From: Paragonimus westermani
Taxonomy: Eukaryota; Platyhelminthes; Trematoda; Plagiorchiida; Troglotrematidae
DNA length: 64,000 bases
Direction of reading: 5' to 3'
Assembly (NCBI GenBank): GCA_008508345.1
Contig: QNGE01003275.1
Span: 7,585 to 71,584, forward strand
Shown here: positions 1-11,910 of the stretch, piece after piece
Position numbering within the stretch: position 1 is the first letter of the stretch
Layout of the letters: every line of letters starts with the position of its first letter
Translations under genes and position numbers: made by a program
Notes under the pieces: generated by a model
What the model was told of the DNA's origin: nothing
The model's database searches: none
The model's input: the letters and a program-made list of their open reading frames with translations, nothing else

Positions 1-360
1 TATGCCCGTTCACCGGCCCGACAGCTCTTTTCCATACCCGAGCGCACGCACGCGCGTAGTCACCATCTGCGCACTGAGCCAATTGGAACGCTCCAATTGG
101 ATGTGATTCCGTGCGGTCCATACACAGGCATGCATGACGCGGTCGGACCCGGATCGTAACACAACTGCACCAGACAACTGAGCGACAACAACTGGCTGCC
201 AACTGTACAGGACAGGACACGGTCCAGACGAGCGCTACTGCATTAAGCTTGTACACCGAAATCCCAACAATAAAGATCCAATCCATTGGCTTGACCTTTT
301 CATTGACTATCGTTGACATATCGTTATTTGTTAGTGCGTACTCAAGCTATCACAGTTAAG
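1..360. other. GC-rich terminal stretch without a recognised gene
   Basis: This stretch is richer in GC and CpG than the rest of the window and contains a possible polyadenylation signal AATAAA at 269-274. No open frame of useful length or familiar motif is seen. It could be the 3' end or LTR of a retroelement cut by the window edge, but no matching second copy of this part was found. Confidence 0.3.
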
Positions 361-383
361 ATTTCCACTACAAAAAGTAGATA

Positions 384-672
384 ACAGAAACAAACGTGAG
401 CCGAAGGCCCAGTAAGACACGCACACGACTTATACAAAAGAATACCAAAATGGCGTCAACAGCACGCTGCGCTACAGAAGTGTAATGTGCGACGGAGTGG
501 AAGCACTGAGGAAAAGCGTCTCTCTGAAGGACGGCAGCACAGCGAGAATTTGGAATGGTAGCAAATACCGAAACAAGCGTGAGCCAGAGGCCCAGTAAGT
601 CATGCACACAACTTACATGAACGAAAACCAAAATGGCGTCAATCACACGACAGCGGAATGCGTTACAGAAGT
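384..672. repeat. Two direct copies of a ~105-bp module, 182 bp apart
   Basis: Positions 384-482 and 566-672 are recognisably the same sequence. They share the cores GTGAGCC..AGGCCCAGTAAG, CACAC.ACTTA and CCAAAATGGCGTCAA, followed by a GTTACAGAAG-like end. A third, more diverged copy is at about 62431-62575. The offset of about 182 bp suggests a tandem duplication. On the - strand the repeat is open in one frame, giving an artificial repeated hydrophobic peptide that I do not regard as a gene. Element class unknown. Confidence 0.6.
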
Positions 673-884
673 TTATTCTAAAATGCGCGCTCGAGGTGAA
701 CCTTTATATTGAAGTATATTGATTGACTGAAAGAGAATAACCCTGCGGTTTTTTCCCCACCAACAGCCAAAAGCGGTTCGTTGTAAATTTTTGTGTGACC
801 GTAGAAGTAGCCACTTGAGTTGAGCGTCTGAGGTATAGTAGCATGTAGTGTGCCGCCATTTTGTTTTGTCATTCATACTCCCTT

Positions 885-1110
885 CCGCTTCCTTTCAGGT
901 CCTCAAACACGCGGGTTGGCAGCGTCCGTGCAACGAGCTGAGGAAGGTGGCTAACCAGAACCCGAGGTCGGCGGTCAGTGAGCGTGAAACCACGTCTGAT
1001 TGGTGGGAATTCCCGGACCATGGGGCCCCGTATATATGTGGACAAGGAGACGTTTCAGAACGATCTCTCTCGGTGTCTGAGTTGTGTTAATACACGCTTC
1101 TTGTTGATTC
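885..1110 (+). promoter_or_regulatory. Promoter-like or LTR-like GC-rich block with TATA motif
   Basis: A GC-rich stretch leads into a TATA-like motif (GTATATATG at about 1030) followed by a T-rich run. The layout resembles the U3/R part of an LTR or an isolated polymerase II promoter. No second copy, terminal dinucleotides or coding region downstream support it, so this is a weak call. Confidence 0.2.
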
Positions 1111-4100
1111 GTGGTTTTTCCTATTTTGTGAAGTAGATTTTATTGTGCTCGATTGCGAACGTTAGACATTGTGTGTACTATGACTTTTGATTGCCCCAAA
1201 TGGAATAATACAGGGGGTTGTTATGTTTTTTGAAATGTCGGTGACCACGCTGTTTGTTTCATCCAACTCGCTTCTGGTTACCCGTCCTTCTCACATTCGA
1301 AATCATCTCATTGCTGGTGTTTACAATTTTTCACTGGGTGAAAATTATGGGTAGGATGCAAAATCTGCAGTTAGACAGTAACAGAATTAAACCTCCGTGA
1401 ACAGTGGTGTTATATTTGATGGTATGGCCAAGGCATTCAGCAATCAGTAGTTTCCGTGACAGAAGTGGCCCTGCGACTAAGAATATATTGTTTTAGCCCA
1501 CCGTTACTCGGTCAGTCATTAGTTTGGCGCCCGAGTCAAAATTGCCCCAAAGAGGTTTTCGGGGATTGAGAAGTTCTTGGTTCCAACGAATGTAAAAGTT
1601 GTTCAGATGAATACACGAAGGATTAGATTGTTCTGTACTTACTTGTTACAAGCTAACTTCGAGCTGTGAACGCTGGAGGTATGGCAATGGAAGTGTAATT
1701 TCTACTGAGCTTACGTAGTAGACGGCGTACCAGCGTACAAAACTCAAGCGACGTGAGAGCGAAATCCGCGGACTACAGTGTGTTCGGCAAGTTGGTTTAA
1801 CAAACTTTTCACTTCGTGGTCATTGTAATTCTAATAGCTGTGGTACATCCTGTTTGCAGCTATCGCGTCTGAAATCAAGAGATGCTACCTGACACAGACC
1901 AAAAATCCGACTGGATAAGGGTCTTTAGGTCTCTGACCGCGCTTTAGCGTACCGTAGCAACTTCATGACACCCCTTATCCTGGGCACTGGGAATCTGGAA
2001 TGTCGCAGATGTCATCCTGAATGTTTGTGGACATCTTCATGTTCACTCCCGTGATTTTCGTAATTTTCTCAAACTCCGTGAATCTTGGGTTGTAGACGTT
2101 CGGTTTTCTACCATCGATGGTCCGGTGAAGTAGGCTGATATTTACCTGTGGTTTTCAGTACCTCATTCTTAACATACCTACAAAGATTCCAGAAGATATT
2201 CGACTGGTTGATGCAGGAAACAACGGAAAAAACATTCAAATTATTAACAGTGGCTCCCAAACACGCATACAGAAAAAAGTACGCCGATAGAGTTGAGTTG
2301 CGTAAGTTTCATTTAATTTTCGAGAAGTCTTTCCGATAAAACTCTTCGAGTCGGCACGTGAAGTCGCCTACCGTGAGCAATCGCGCATGTAATTAGAATG
2401 GTTATGTCAGTTTTCGTTATATTCACTTGAATGCTAATCGTAAACAGCGGTTTCTCCGGTTATCGTGGGTGAAAAAATTATTTCACCGCATATTTCGATT
2501 TATCAGCATGGTATGTGGTGCAGACTTTAGAATCGCCCAGTCTGTCTCACAGACATATCTGTTTTTTTAACTGGCCATGAATTGTATACCAACTTATCAC
2601 ATGTTATTTCACGAATTAAGAATGGTTGCTGTTTCGGTTGCTTGAGTATGATAACGTGGCAATAGGTGGTTGCTGAAATAATGTATATATATATACATGC
2701 GATTATGCAGATATTGTTCATCACAAGAATTTTTTTGCAGGAAATGGATCATAATGTGGCTTTCAAATGATGTATGGAAATCGCGGATTTCGTACATTCT
2801 GACCGTTCCAGAAGTGATTTCGGTGGTATATATGGGGATGTGAGCTTTTTTTGCGTTTGCAGGAGGAGCTGTAGGTCAGAAGCGGTTATGAGGTACGATA
2901 AGGTGAGTTGACATGGTTCCCTTAAAACCGTCCACATTTATTGTTGTCCAAGATATAAGACGCGTAGGAGGGTATGCAGAGTTTTGTGTGGGATGTCTGT
3001 TGAGATAACTGTTGTCACTTTAAACGATTCAATTTTTACGACACATGTTGCAGTTCAAAATTCCATGTGGTGAAGGATAGGGTTGTTCTGCAAATAAGGG
3101 CAGCTAGTGAGGTGTTCCACTGCACCATCAATTTGGCTCCATTCCAAATCAATAGCGTTATGCAATGAAAGCCGCTTTGTTGTGATGTAGCTTCGTGTGC
3201 GGGATTATGGGGACGTCTTCGTCTTCGACAGCATGCAAGGTATTTGAGAGCGTCATTTTTACAGCTCAGTTTGGCTCCTCTGCACACATTCTGACAGGTT
3301 TTTTGAAATATTACTACTCATACAATAAAACTTTTTGCAGTACCTGTTCCTGATCGCGGAGGTTGTGTTTTCCCGTTTACAAGCGGTGGGTAGTAGGGTA
3401 GAACCTGCCGATTAGACTGTTGGTGGGCCTGCAGCTTCAACCTCTTGCTGCAGCCAATTTCAGTCGTCACTCTGGAGCCGTGCAGAATTTACTTACAATG
3501 CTGCATATTGCATGACTGCAGCAGTCGCACGGCAATGACCTCTTTTATATACACCGTAGCCTTCGCCAGTAAAATAGTAGAACGATTGTGACTGGCTTAC
3601 ATTTCACGACCTCACCTATGCCGTACATACAAGCACTAAGCAATCGAGATGAGTAAAGATGCACGAAACGGGATTGCCATGTGGTCACTGCAATGAACCG
3701 GTACAGATGGGCAGCTATCGCTGTAATGCCGATCTACTAATTTTTCATTCTGGAGGTAATCAAATTGTGAGCGTAATTCAGTGTACACTGTGTTGCAACC
3801 AGCTTCAACCTCAGTCACCCTGCAGGTGCAGGCTTCGAATTCATAGATTAGTCGGTTCCCTCTACTTCGACGTTTTGGCACCCCTCAGTAATTATGAAAA
3901 AGAGGTCCTACCCGACACCCTTAATGGATGCCGACTCAGACCGGCCATCGAACAATGTACAGCTTGTATTGAGGTGAACAGAGCGTGAATCAGTATAATC
4001 TGGATCGACTGTCCGCATGATATAACTGAAAAAGTCAGTTCGTTCACGCACGTGTACGTAGGTGCATATATCAAGTGTGATGGATGAGATTTTGGGAGCT

Positions 4101-6300
4101 TTATCTGATACACAGATCCAGACATCCGGGGGAAATCCAGAACTTATGCAAAACAACGACTACATACACTGAGGAGAGCTGGAATTAGTAATCACATCTT
4201 TCAATAGACTTTCAGCAGAATATTCATGTCGATTTCCGGACGTGTTGGTTCTCACTGATTCCATCTCTCCGCCCGTGTGTTTACCCGTGTTTCACACCAG
4301 AGCTCTCTCTGCCTTAGCTTGACCACGCATAAATTTCAAGGACAGCATATCTCCTCAAGTCAATGACATCGCTTTTTATCACATTCGACCAATAAATCTC
4401 CGACATAGCGTGAAATGCAATTTTTTTTACTTCCGTCAATAGCTAAGCCATTGAATTACCGCACATTTCTTCTTCGCGCCTTCGGAAAAATTAAACAAAA
4501 CATTTTTGGAAACAGAACTCAGCAAGTTCGCGAATTGTAACGCATTACAGAAATCGTTTCTGCTCTCACGATTACAGTGATATTTTAAGTTTACCGATTA
4601 TGCGCAGCCAATTCGCAGGTGGTACATGTGCACGTCCGTAGAACCATTATATGTGAATTCATAACATCCTATGAATGGTAGTAGGCGGAATTTTTCAGGA
4701 AGTGTGGAATGTGCCCATTCTGCTCTGGGAAATATTCCCGTCTGAATGTGTAAGAGATTCACCAAGGACGTTGAGAAATCGCGGCCATCTGACAGAGCGT
4801 AGCGGCCTAATAAACTTAATAATAAGAATGGGCAGAACAAAATATAAATACGAACTGTGGTCACTACATTGCGCTCTCATCAGAACACGGAGGATGAACA
4901 TCATTGAAGAGGAAGCGAACCGATCGCTCTGAGGCCATATCATGTATCGTAATGTTTTAGGTGATTTGGCCACTGTACCGGCCGTCTTCCACTTGTGGTG
5001 CGTTGTCCAAGAAAACAAGAGGGCTGAACTGCAGGTTGACATAATACTTTTGGGGGTGTTAAGGAGTTTTTAGTCAACATGATAGGCTGGTTTCAAAGGA
5101 TCGGTGGATACGGATTCGCCTTGGCCAAACAGGCGGTCGCGTGCTTCTTAATCGCGTAAACGAATGCTTCCTTGTAGGAATTAGATGCGACAACTTAGAG
5201 CAGACCTTGGGCGTTCGTGCCAGGATGGGTCACACAGGCTGCTCGGCGCACACACAAGGCTGCCCGGGGATAGTCAAGGGACGAAGTTCAAAATGGGTTC
5301 CTGGTTTCCCCTGATACATCTCTCTCTAACCATAATTTATCGCGATGAAGATCTCTCATACTGGACATACTAAAAAGCAAGTAGGTGTGAATTAAATCAC
5401 TACACAGTTTTGAAAACTCAATTGGATGCAAATCACGGGACGCAAGTCGTGAACCACTAAGTGGCCACGCGACTTACGCGCTCAACTGCGATTTTGACGG
5501 TCTTCCGATCAGTATGAATAACCTGACTGGCATAACACAGTAACGAGGCTTACCAGTTTGATACTGCGTTCAAGACCATTCCACTGAATCGGAACAGTAG
5601 ATGGAGAACAAGTGAAAAGCAATGCGGAACAAAAGTGCACCACTGGCATTTATTAATGATAGGTTACGTGGTAAAGATTGAATTCCTCCAACCGGATTCC
5701 GATCTGAAAGAGGACGAGGTCTGATCATACAAACGTACATGTAGGGGAAACAAACTTCATTGGCACTCGGCGAGAGTACGGAGGAGAAATATGAGTCGAT
5801 TTTCATTCGGCGAAACTAGAGTACACTCAAAATAGTAGAATGTGGGACAATTGTGTACCTGTTGACAAGTTCGATTGAAGATCATGTTAGACAGCTAGAA
5901 AAAATGTATGAACACATGATAGGAAAAATTCAATTATTTATTTCTACCCACCTGTGCGAATTTGTTTCAGTTCTGCGTGTTTTAATTTTCCATTTTGTAG
6001 GTCGGTACAATTTGTTACAATTTCAAATTATAGAAACCTACGAAAATAAAATACGCAATGGCCGTGACGTGAAACAAACGTTTCTGCATCTTCTTGGTTG
6101 CTCTTCCGAATTATTCTTACAAAGTGATGTTTTACCATTCACGCGCATAATGGAAAACAAGGAATGATATGATGCTGCACGTTACAAGGCGATTTTTGCA
6201 AGAATCACATGCATTCTCCACATTTATCTAGTAGCGACCGCTTTTAAATGTTCGGGGATACACAGTCTGTAGGCACGTAGCTGCGATGATTTGACGGCCT
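1111..6300. other. Non-coding stretch, nothing recognised
   Basis: Only short open frames without splice-site support are present. There is a short TATATA run at about 2683-2697. No RNA gene, domain or long repeat was recognised. It is probably intergenic DNA or an intron. Confidence 0.4.
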
Positions 6301-6318
6301 CAGTTTTTCCCGAAGCAA

Positions 6319-6450
6319 GAATTGGTATCCATGGGAGTTATGATATGGATATTATAATATCCATATCATACCTATATATATACATACATATATATACATA
6401 CCTATATATAGGTATAATATCCAAATCATAACTCCCATCAATAGCAATTC
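6319..6450. repeat. Inverted repeat (hairpin) with AT-rich loop
   Basis: Positions 6319-6355 (starting GAATTGGTATCCATGGGAGT) are mirrored by 6414-6450 (ending CCCATCAATAGCAATTC) with a few mismatches. The inner part is itself palindromic (GATATGGATATTATAATATCC) and the loop is TA/TACA-rich. It may be the relic of a small inverted-repeat element. No protein is encoded. Confidence 0.7.
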
Positions 6451-6565
6451 CTAATATACAGCAGCATTGGTGGATCGGAGATACCGATTGTTCGTGTTCG
6501 TTTAGGCTGTCGTATGACCTTTGAGAACGGCTGGCAGTGCCAGACATGCTTACATTGGTACCACT

Positions 6566-6585
6566 CAAGTACCACGTGGTACTTG
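6566..6585. repeat. Perfect 20-bp palindrome
   Basis: CAAGTACCACGTGGTACTTG reads the same on both strands and has an E-box-like CACGTG centre. It ends five bases before the left end of the foldback element at 6591. Confidence 0.75.
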
Positions 6586-6590
6586 TCTTT

Positions 6591-7177
6591 CCCTGCTAGC
6601 ACCACTTAGGAATTCAGTTTACGGGTGAATTAGGGCTAACTTCAGAAAAATTTGAGGGTGGATTCTTTTGATCCAAAGTGTTTCGGTTGCTGAGAATGTG
6701 TCTATTCGCCTGTGAGCCGGTATACTCCGTATTTATAGACTATATGAAGTAACTACCACAAAGGAACTGCATCAAACTCCAGGAAGATTTCGTTATACGT
6801 ATAAACTAGTTTTCAGTCCGTTACACTCGTTAGGGTTGCGTTAAGGACTTCGTCTCGAATCATTAACAAATCCCTGAATGAATTTGGGATTAATCAGTGG
6901 TTTGTTTAGGGATTTGTTAGTGATTTGGGACAGAATCCCTAACGTAACCCTAACAAGTGTAACGGACTGAAACTAGTTTATACGCATAGCAAAATCTTCC
7001 TGGAGTTTGTGGTAGTTACTTCATATAGTCCATGAATACGGAGTATACCGGCTCACAGGCGAACAGACACATTCTCAGCAACCAAAACACTGTGGATCGA
7101 AAGAATCCACCCCCAAATTTCCCTGGAATTAGCCCTAATTCACCCATGAAGTGAATCCATAATTGGTGCCAGCAGGG
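6591..7177. mobile_element. Foldback / MITE-like element with ~280-bp inverted arms
   Basis: The arms at about 6591-6876 and 6906-7177 are reverse complements over nearly their whole length, with scattered mismatches and small indels. The ends are CCCTGCTAGCACCA and TGGTGCCAGCAGGG. The spacer is only about 30 bp. Near the centre both arms carry TTAGGGTT-type repeats. There is no open frame for a transposase, so it would be non-autonomous, either a foldback/MITE element or a tail-to-tail pair of one repeat. A clear target-site duplication was not found. The mismatches between arms show it is not a very recent event. Confidence 0.75.
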
Positions 7178-7410
7178 TTCTTGGTGCCGATGTAGTGCCA
7201 GTTCCTGAATTCGTACGCCCAGAGCTTCCCCAACCTTATGCTACCGTGAATCGGAAGTCGCAAGGAGAAAGCCGTGAATCGTTCACTACAGACTTCAACG
7301 TAACAATTGATGATGTGGATTCATTGTACAGCTACGAGCATGACTGCGATACCTATGCCGGCCCACTAACTTCGATGCTAGTGGTTTGTAGTAAGTTCAC
7401 ATATACAAGG
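7166..7410 (+). CDS. Exon-like open frame, product unknown
   Basis: One frame stays open from the right end of the foldback element through about 7410. It has a protein-like composition: a proline-rich start (VPVPEFVRPELPQPYATV) and an acidic, tyrosine-containing stretch (DVDSLYSYEHDCDTYAG). The first codons lie within the foldback's right arm, so either the element inserted into this exon or the frame is fortuitous. The tyrosine-rich acidic tail could suit a receptor cytoplasmic region, but no domain is recognised. No neighbouring exon in matching phase was identified. Confidence 0.3.
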
Positions 7411-8880
7411 TAATGTGAACAGGCGCGGTGGTACTGACAAGGCAGATCTCACGTAGCGGGGAGTTCAGTATTTTGGGGACGTCGAAGGTGATATCACTAC
7501 ACCGGCATCAAATGTACCGGCCTCTAGAAAGACCAATACGCTTTGATCACTTTTTCAAAAAGAACATTTATCTGCATAAGCTGTCTTCTTCGAAAGGACT
7601 GCACCTCACACAATGTCATGCTTGACCCTCTGTTCGCCACCTCGAGTGAGCAGAAACCGGAAAAGTTTAAGTACTTCCACTAGTGTAGCTGCAAGTCGTC
7701 TAAGAATATCAGTGCATCACATATATCCACGGATGAAGAAGCTCCGGTCAAAACACAGAAAGCTCCATCCGACATGAATTCAGAACTGAGCTCGTTGAAT
7801 GGGTATATCACCCTCGCCCTTTCAAGTGTACAAGTCCGAGTGACACTTTGGTAGCGTTATAGCGCAGACTGCTAGCGGAAGTCATGTTTTTAAACTCTGG
7901 AAGAGAAAGGAGTTTTACACCGCTCTGACTTGTTCTCTTAAAGAGAATGTAGTCAATAAACGTCTGCCCAAAATAGCCTCTTCTCCTGGCGTGCCCAGTT
8001 TCCCAAACTCTCGGTGACTTTCTCAGTTCGAGCTGTATACAAAACCATTGTCTCACGAGCAATCACCACGTAGTGGCGTAACATTATCTGCGAAGACTGA
8101 CACAGGTTAAGGACAAAAATAAACGACTATATTGCAGGAAAGTCATGCTGATCTCAGGGGTGTCTCGCTGGTTCGCTCATTGCAGGAGCGACAAAAGCGT
8201 TCTCGGCTTGCTAGAACAAGCTCTTGCATCAAGGCTGATTCGAAACTGTACGCTAGCGTAAAAGTCCTTATCGCTACTCTCAAAAGGAGACCAGTGTTCC
8301 GGTATGGACTATTCCAAGCACCACACCAAAGGCTACTCTCCCCAGCCCCTTGGTAGGTCAATCGCCGGTGGAGATGCAAGGGTCCGGAAGAGTAGCTTTC
8401 AAGGATGTCAAAGACCACCGCTCTTACTCTAGACTCCCAGTCATTTTACCACAAAAGGTTATGTAAAAACTCACTTTATTTCTAAGCTGCTGGGTCACCC
8501 TCCTGAACCAAAAATTGCCCATACTTGGCTCATCTCAGCTGCTCTATCCTCAGCTGGATGGAGGTCATCCCGTCCTACGTTGTCTTTCGATCTACACCCT
8601 CATCCAACTTTCCAAGGGTGCAAAACTGCAAATCACCCTGCAGAAACTTCGAAGGCATGAGCGATCTGGAAGTGATCGGCATTGAGCCAACAGAAGCGGA
8701 GGAAATGTCCCACAGGAACGCTCACATATGTCCAGGCTGTGATGAGACGGCCGCCACAACCTAAGATGGCTCACGAAGGTATACCGCCAGTTACTCACTC
8801 CCCCTCACTACTGAGACTGCTTTATCAAAATCCTCCCCATGCACAACTGTCTCTTTTTCCGCCCAGTTATACATGGAAAT
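7411..8880. other. Unassigned stretch upstream of the LINE
   Basis: Short open frames on both strands show no recognised motif. On the + strand this could be the decayed 5' part or ORF1 of the CR1-like LINE that follows, but no ORF1 feature such as a zinc-finger or esterase motif is visible. Confidence 0.3.
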
Positions 8881-8883
8881 AGC

Positions 8884-10440
8884 CTTCAAGTGCGTGTACA
8901 CTAACTGCCTGAACCTTTTGAAAAAACTAACAGAAATCAGACAGTTTATGCACGAAAATAGCCCTCATATTATTGACTTAGAAAAGAGACCTCGCTTCCC
9001 GTGAATATCAGTGATAATGGACTACATGCTGTTGTGTTCTTTTTGTACCGAACCAAACACTTCTGTGGACGCATGGAAGGCTGTGCTGTCTTTCTAAACC
9101 GGAAGCTCTTGGCTGTTGTTGAATAATTTACGTTCTCGGAGAAATGCGTCACACTCGGGATCAAACTCTAACTTCGTAGACGTAACACGCTCTTTGTCGG
9201 CGTTATGTACCGTTCACCGTCGTGTAGTGCATCTGACGAGGCCATTATTGCCACCCAAGACAGGTTCACATCCACCCAGAGTTTCTTACATCTTCTTATT
9301 ATGTGTGACTTCAACGCACCCAAACTCAACTCTATGNCTCCAAAACGCTGTAACAAAGACTCCATTCCGAAACTTCCAGGAGGCTGAATTTAACGCACTG
9401 AGAACGTTCTTAATCACTCTCAGCCTTACAGCCAACCTAGTGAAATTGGACTATCTTTTTTTAAAGAAGCCTTCACAAAGCTGATTAGATATTTGTTCCT
9501 TGAAAACTATGGAAGTTCTTCCCACACGCACCGCTTTCGCGGAACACACATCGCCTTTTAAAAGTACGTCCTCGTCTATTCTCTAAGCAGAAGCTAACGG
9601 ACAAGCCGGAGGATATGGAAGTCTACCGCTCTGTATGAAACGGACGCAAGTAGAACATCCGTCAACACACCCAACAGGCACATTCAAAAAGTCCAACTGG
9701 TAGCTCTTGAGAATGAGAATTTTCTTTTCAAGTTCATGCGTCGCCAAAGGAAAACCAAACCCTCAGCGCTTTCGGTGCGGCCTTTCGACGGGGGAACCTC
9801 CTCTAACCCCAAGTTGTTGCCGAGGTGTTCAGAGAATACTACTCATCAGTCTACAATGTGGATCTGCCAAACTGGCATCCAATTCTCTCCAAGAGAATCG
9901 TCCAATATTCACCTACGATAATTGACTTCTATGTGTTCGAAATGCAGGATCGGCTGTTTGAGATCATTTCATATAGCACCGTGGGGAAAAGATGCGATCC
10001 ATCTCCGGATCTCCAAAGAAGCGGCCCTAGGTTTGGCGATGCCCCTCTTTAATACGTTTAAATAGACACTTCGGACAGGCACCCTTTCGGAGGCATGGAA
10101 GGAGGTCACTGTCTCACCTATATGCAAAACAGGCTGCCATCACTCCCCTGCGAGTAATCGGCCGATCAGCCTTACCAGCATCTCATGCGGTTACTTAACT
10201 CCTACACACTTTCTCCTTAGCACAGGACTCTTGTAGCAATTCTTCACCCTAATAAGTGACAACAGTTGAAAGGGACACGAAAAGAGGCTGTATAAGCTTC
10301 GACGCCTGACCTTCCTTAGGCAACAGCTTTCCTCTATAGAGTTATCAACCATTGGATCGACCATCTGCTGGATATTGTCAGCCGCTCTTCTGGGGACCAT
10401 CTCATAGTTTTGGTGGATTCCCACCTACTTAGAAATTGTT
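8884..10440 (+). mobile_element. CR1-like LINE, decayed endonuclease and start of reverse transcriptase
   Basis: Translated across several frameshifts and stops, the + strand reads as a non-LTR retrotransposon. From 8884 it gives an endonuclease start (FKCVYTNCLNLLKKL...), then VYRSP-like and DFNAP motifs at about 9205-9330 (APE-type endonuclease). The linker at about 9740-9900 contains RRQRKTKPS and FREYYSSVYN. The reverse-transcriptase N-terminus follows at about 10000-10180 (SEAWKEVTVSPICK, ASNRPISLTS), with INHWIDHL at about 10340. The APE endonuclease plus this RT start is typical of CR1-clade LINEs. The palm with the YxDD motif and the 3' end are missing, so it is dead. One undetermined base lies inside the endonuclease region. 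Confidence 0.75.
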
Positions 10441-11750
10441 GGGTTAATAACCTATTCCGTTCTGCTAGATTATTATTTTACTTTGCTTTTGGAATTTTCT
10501 GTAACCCTTAGGAGCGCTGCTACACCTTGTTTTTGATGACTTCTGTTCACGTCATCAGAAAACCGCCGGATAGCGAAACGAACAAACTGACTGGATCCGG
10601 GTATTTTGGACTCCCAGCCTTGAACCTGTGTGCGAATCCCTAAAATCGCTGAAAACTCTAGAATGGAAACAAGAATCCATCAATGCGGCACTCCATACCA
10701 TACTTTTCATATCACAATATGGAAAGCGACGTTAATAATGTTTTGTGTTCATAACAATTCCAAAAGTTGGATGAATTTGGAGCGGAGTCCTGATGTTTCG
10801 AATTTCGGCTATCCGAATCGAAAGTATAAAATGCTCTTCTTACTGCATCCCTGCCTTAATCATGTGAGACACGTTTATTCACGCACCCGTACAGGGCGAA
10901 CAGAAGGAAGTCGACCCGGGGTTCCCTGTTTTGTGGCCACAAATCTTACAGGAGTCCGCCTGCACCAAAAACTGAAGTTGTGTTGGTTTCAGGAATAAGG
11001 TGAATATACTACACAAAATATTTCAGACTCGCTTCGAGTCAGTCAATGAAACTGACAACAAGTTAAGTAGAGGCAATCGAACATGTCTAAGAGACGACAC
11101 AGAAATTAAGATAAAATATTGTGCTTAGCATGCAGTAAAACAGTGCACTCTCTAGTGCTTCTTCTGTCATGATTGATCTCAGGTAAATAATTGTAAATCT
11201 GCGAAATGCGTGAACTTAAACAATCCGCTCCATATTTAACGAGACGGAAATATAAAATACTGCTCAAAATCTTACAAGTTTACGCACACATTCAGATACC
11301 ATCTCTCGTATAGCCCCTATGATTGAAGAATAACATGAATTTCCGTACAATACGCTAACAGAAGGCACAACTCTTAAGCATGTTACTGACGAATTGATAC
11401 TGCGTTTCCACCGTTTTTTGGGTCACTTAAATGACTGAAAAACAAAACACTTCCTTATGGGCGCAATTCCATTTTCCATTAATATTTCCGATTTTCCGTC
11501 AAGCGGCTAATCAGATGTTATGGTAGTGTAAGAAGGATCATGGTCGTAACGATAGCGTCTTCTACTACGTTTTTTTGGTCACTCACTCACAAAGGTTTTA
11601 CAGACCAATAGCAACGCAATACAACGCACACTGAAATCCGCTATACTCGCTAGCATTTCCCCCAATTAACAGTCAGCTGTATACACTGATCTCCCTTGTA
11701 TTCCTTCATCCTCCCAGTATCACTTGAACCTAACCAGCCGTTTGACTAGG
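10441..11750. other. Non-coding stretch, nothing recognised
   Basis: The longest open frame (about 10630-10998, +) has no splice support or recognisable motif and is of a length expected by chance at this base composition. The rest is AT-rich and featureless. Confidence 0.4.
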
Positions 11751-11757
11751 ATCCTTT

Positions 11758-11910
11758 TCAAGTCACTACTGAGGTGAGGACAAGCGTAGTATACAAAAAA
11801 AGCAACGTAAAAAGGTAAATTTTTATACAGTGTGTGTAAAACTTGGAACGTAGATGTGCATTCAGGTCAAAAACATTCGTTTCATTGAGGTCCACAATGA
11901 ATATCGTTTC
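11758..11910 (-). CDS. Gene B last exon, hydrophobic tail
   Basis: It follows a good acceptor (CTTTACTTTTTCAG) and encodes about 50 residues starting ETIFIVDLNETNVFDLNAHL and ending in a hydrophobic segment before a TGA. The same frame also reads through the proposed 29-nt intron, so a longer unspliced exon is possible. Confidence 0.4.
   Translation of the reverse strand, partial: ETIFIVDLNETNVFDLNAHLRSKFYTHCIKIYLFTLLFLYTTLVLTSVVT

Noticed and set aside
368..646. 92-codon - strand frame with internally repeated hydrophobic peptide
   Set aside because: It is produced by the duplicated DNA module, which also occurs near 62.5 kb. No splice or start context.
10630..10998. 122-codon + strand open frame
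   Set aside because: No motif, no splice signals; a length expected by chance in 64 kb.
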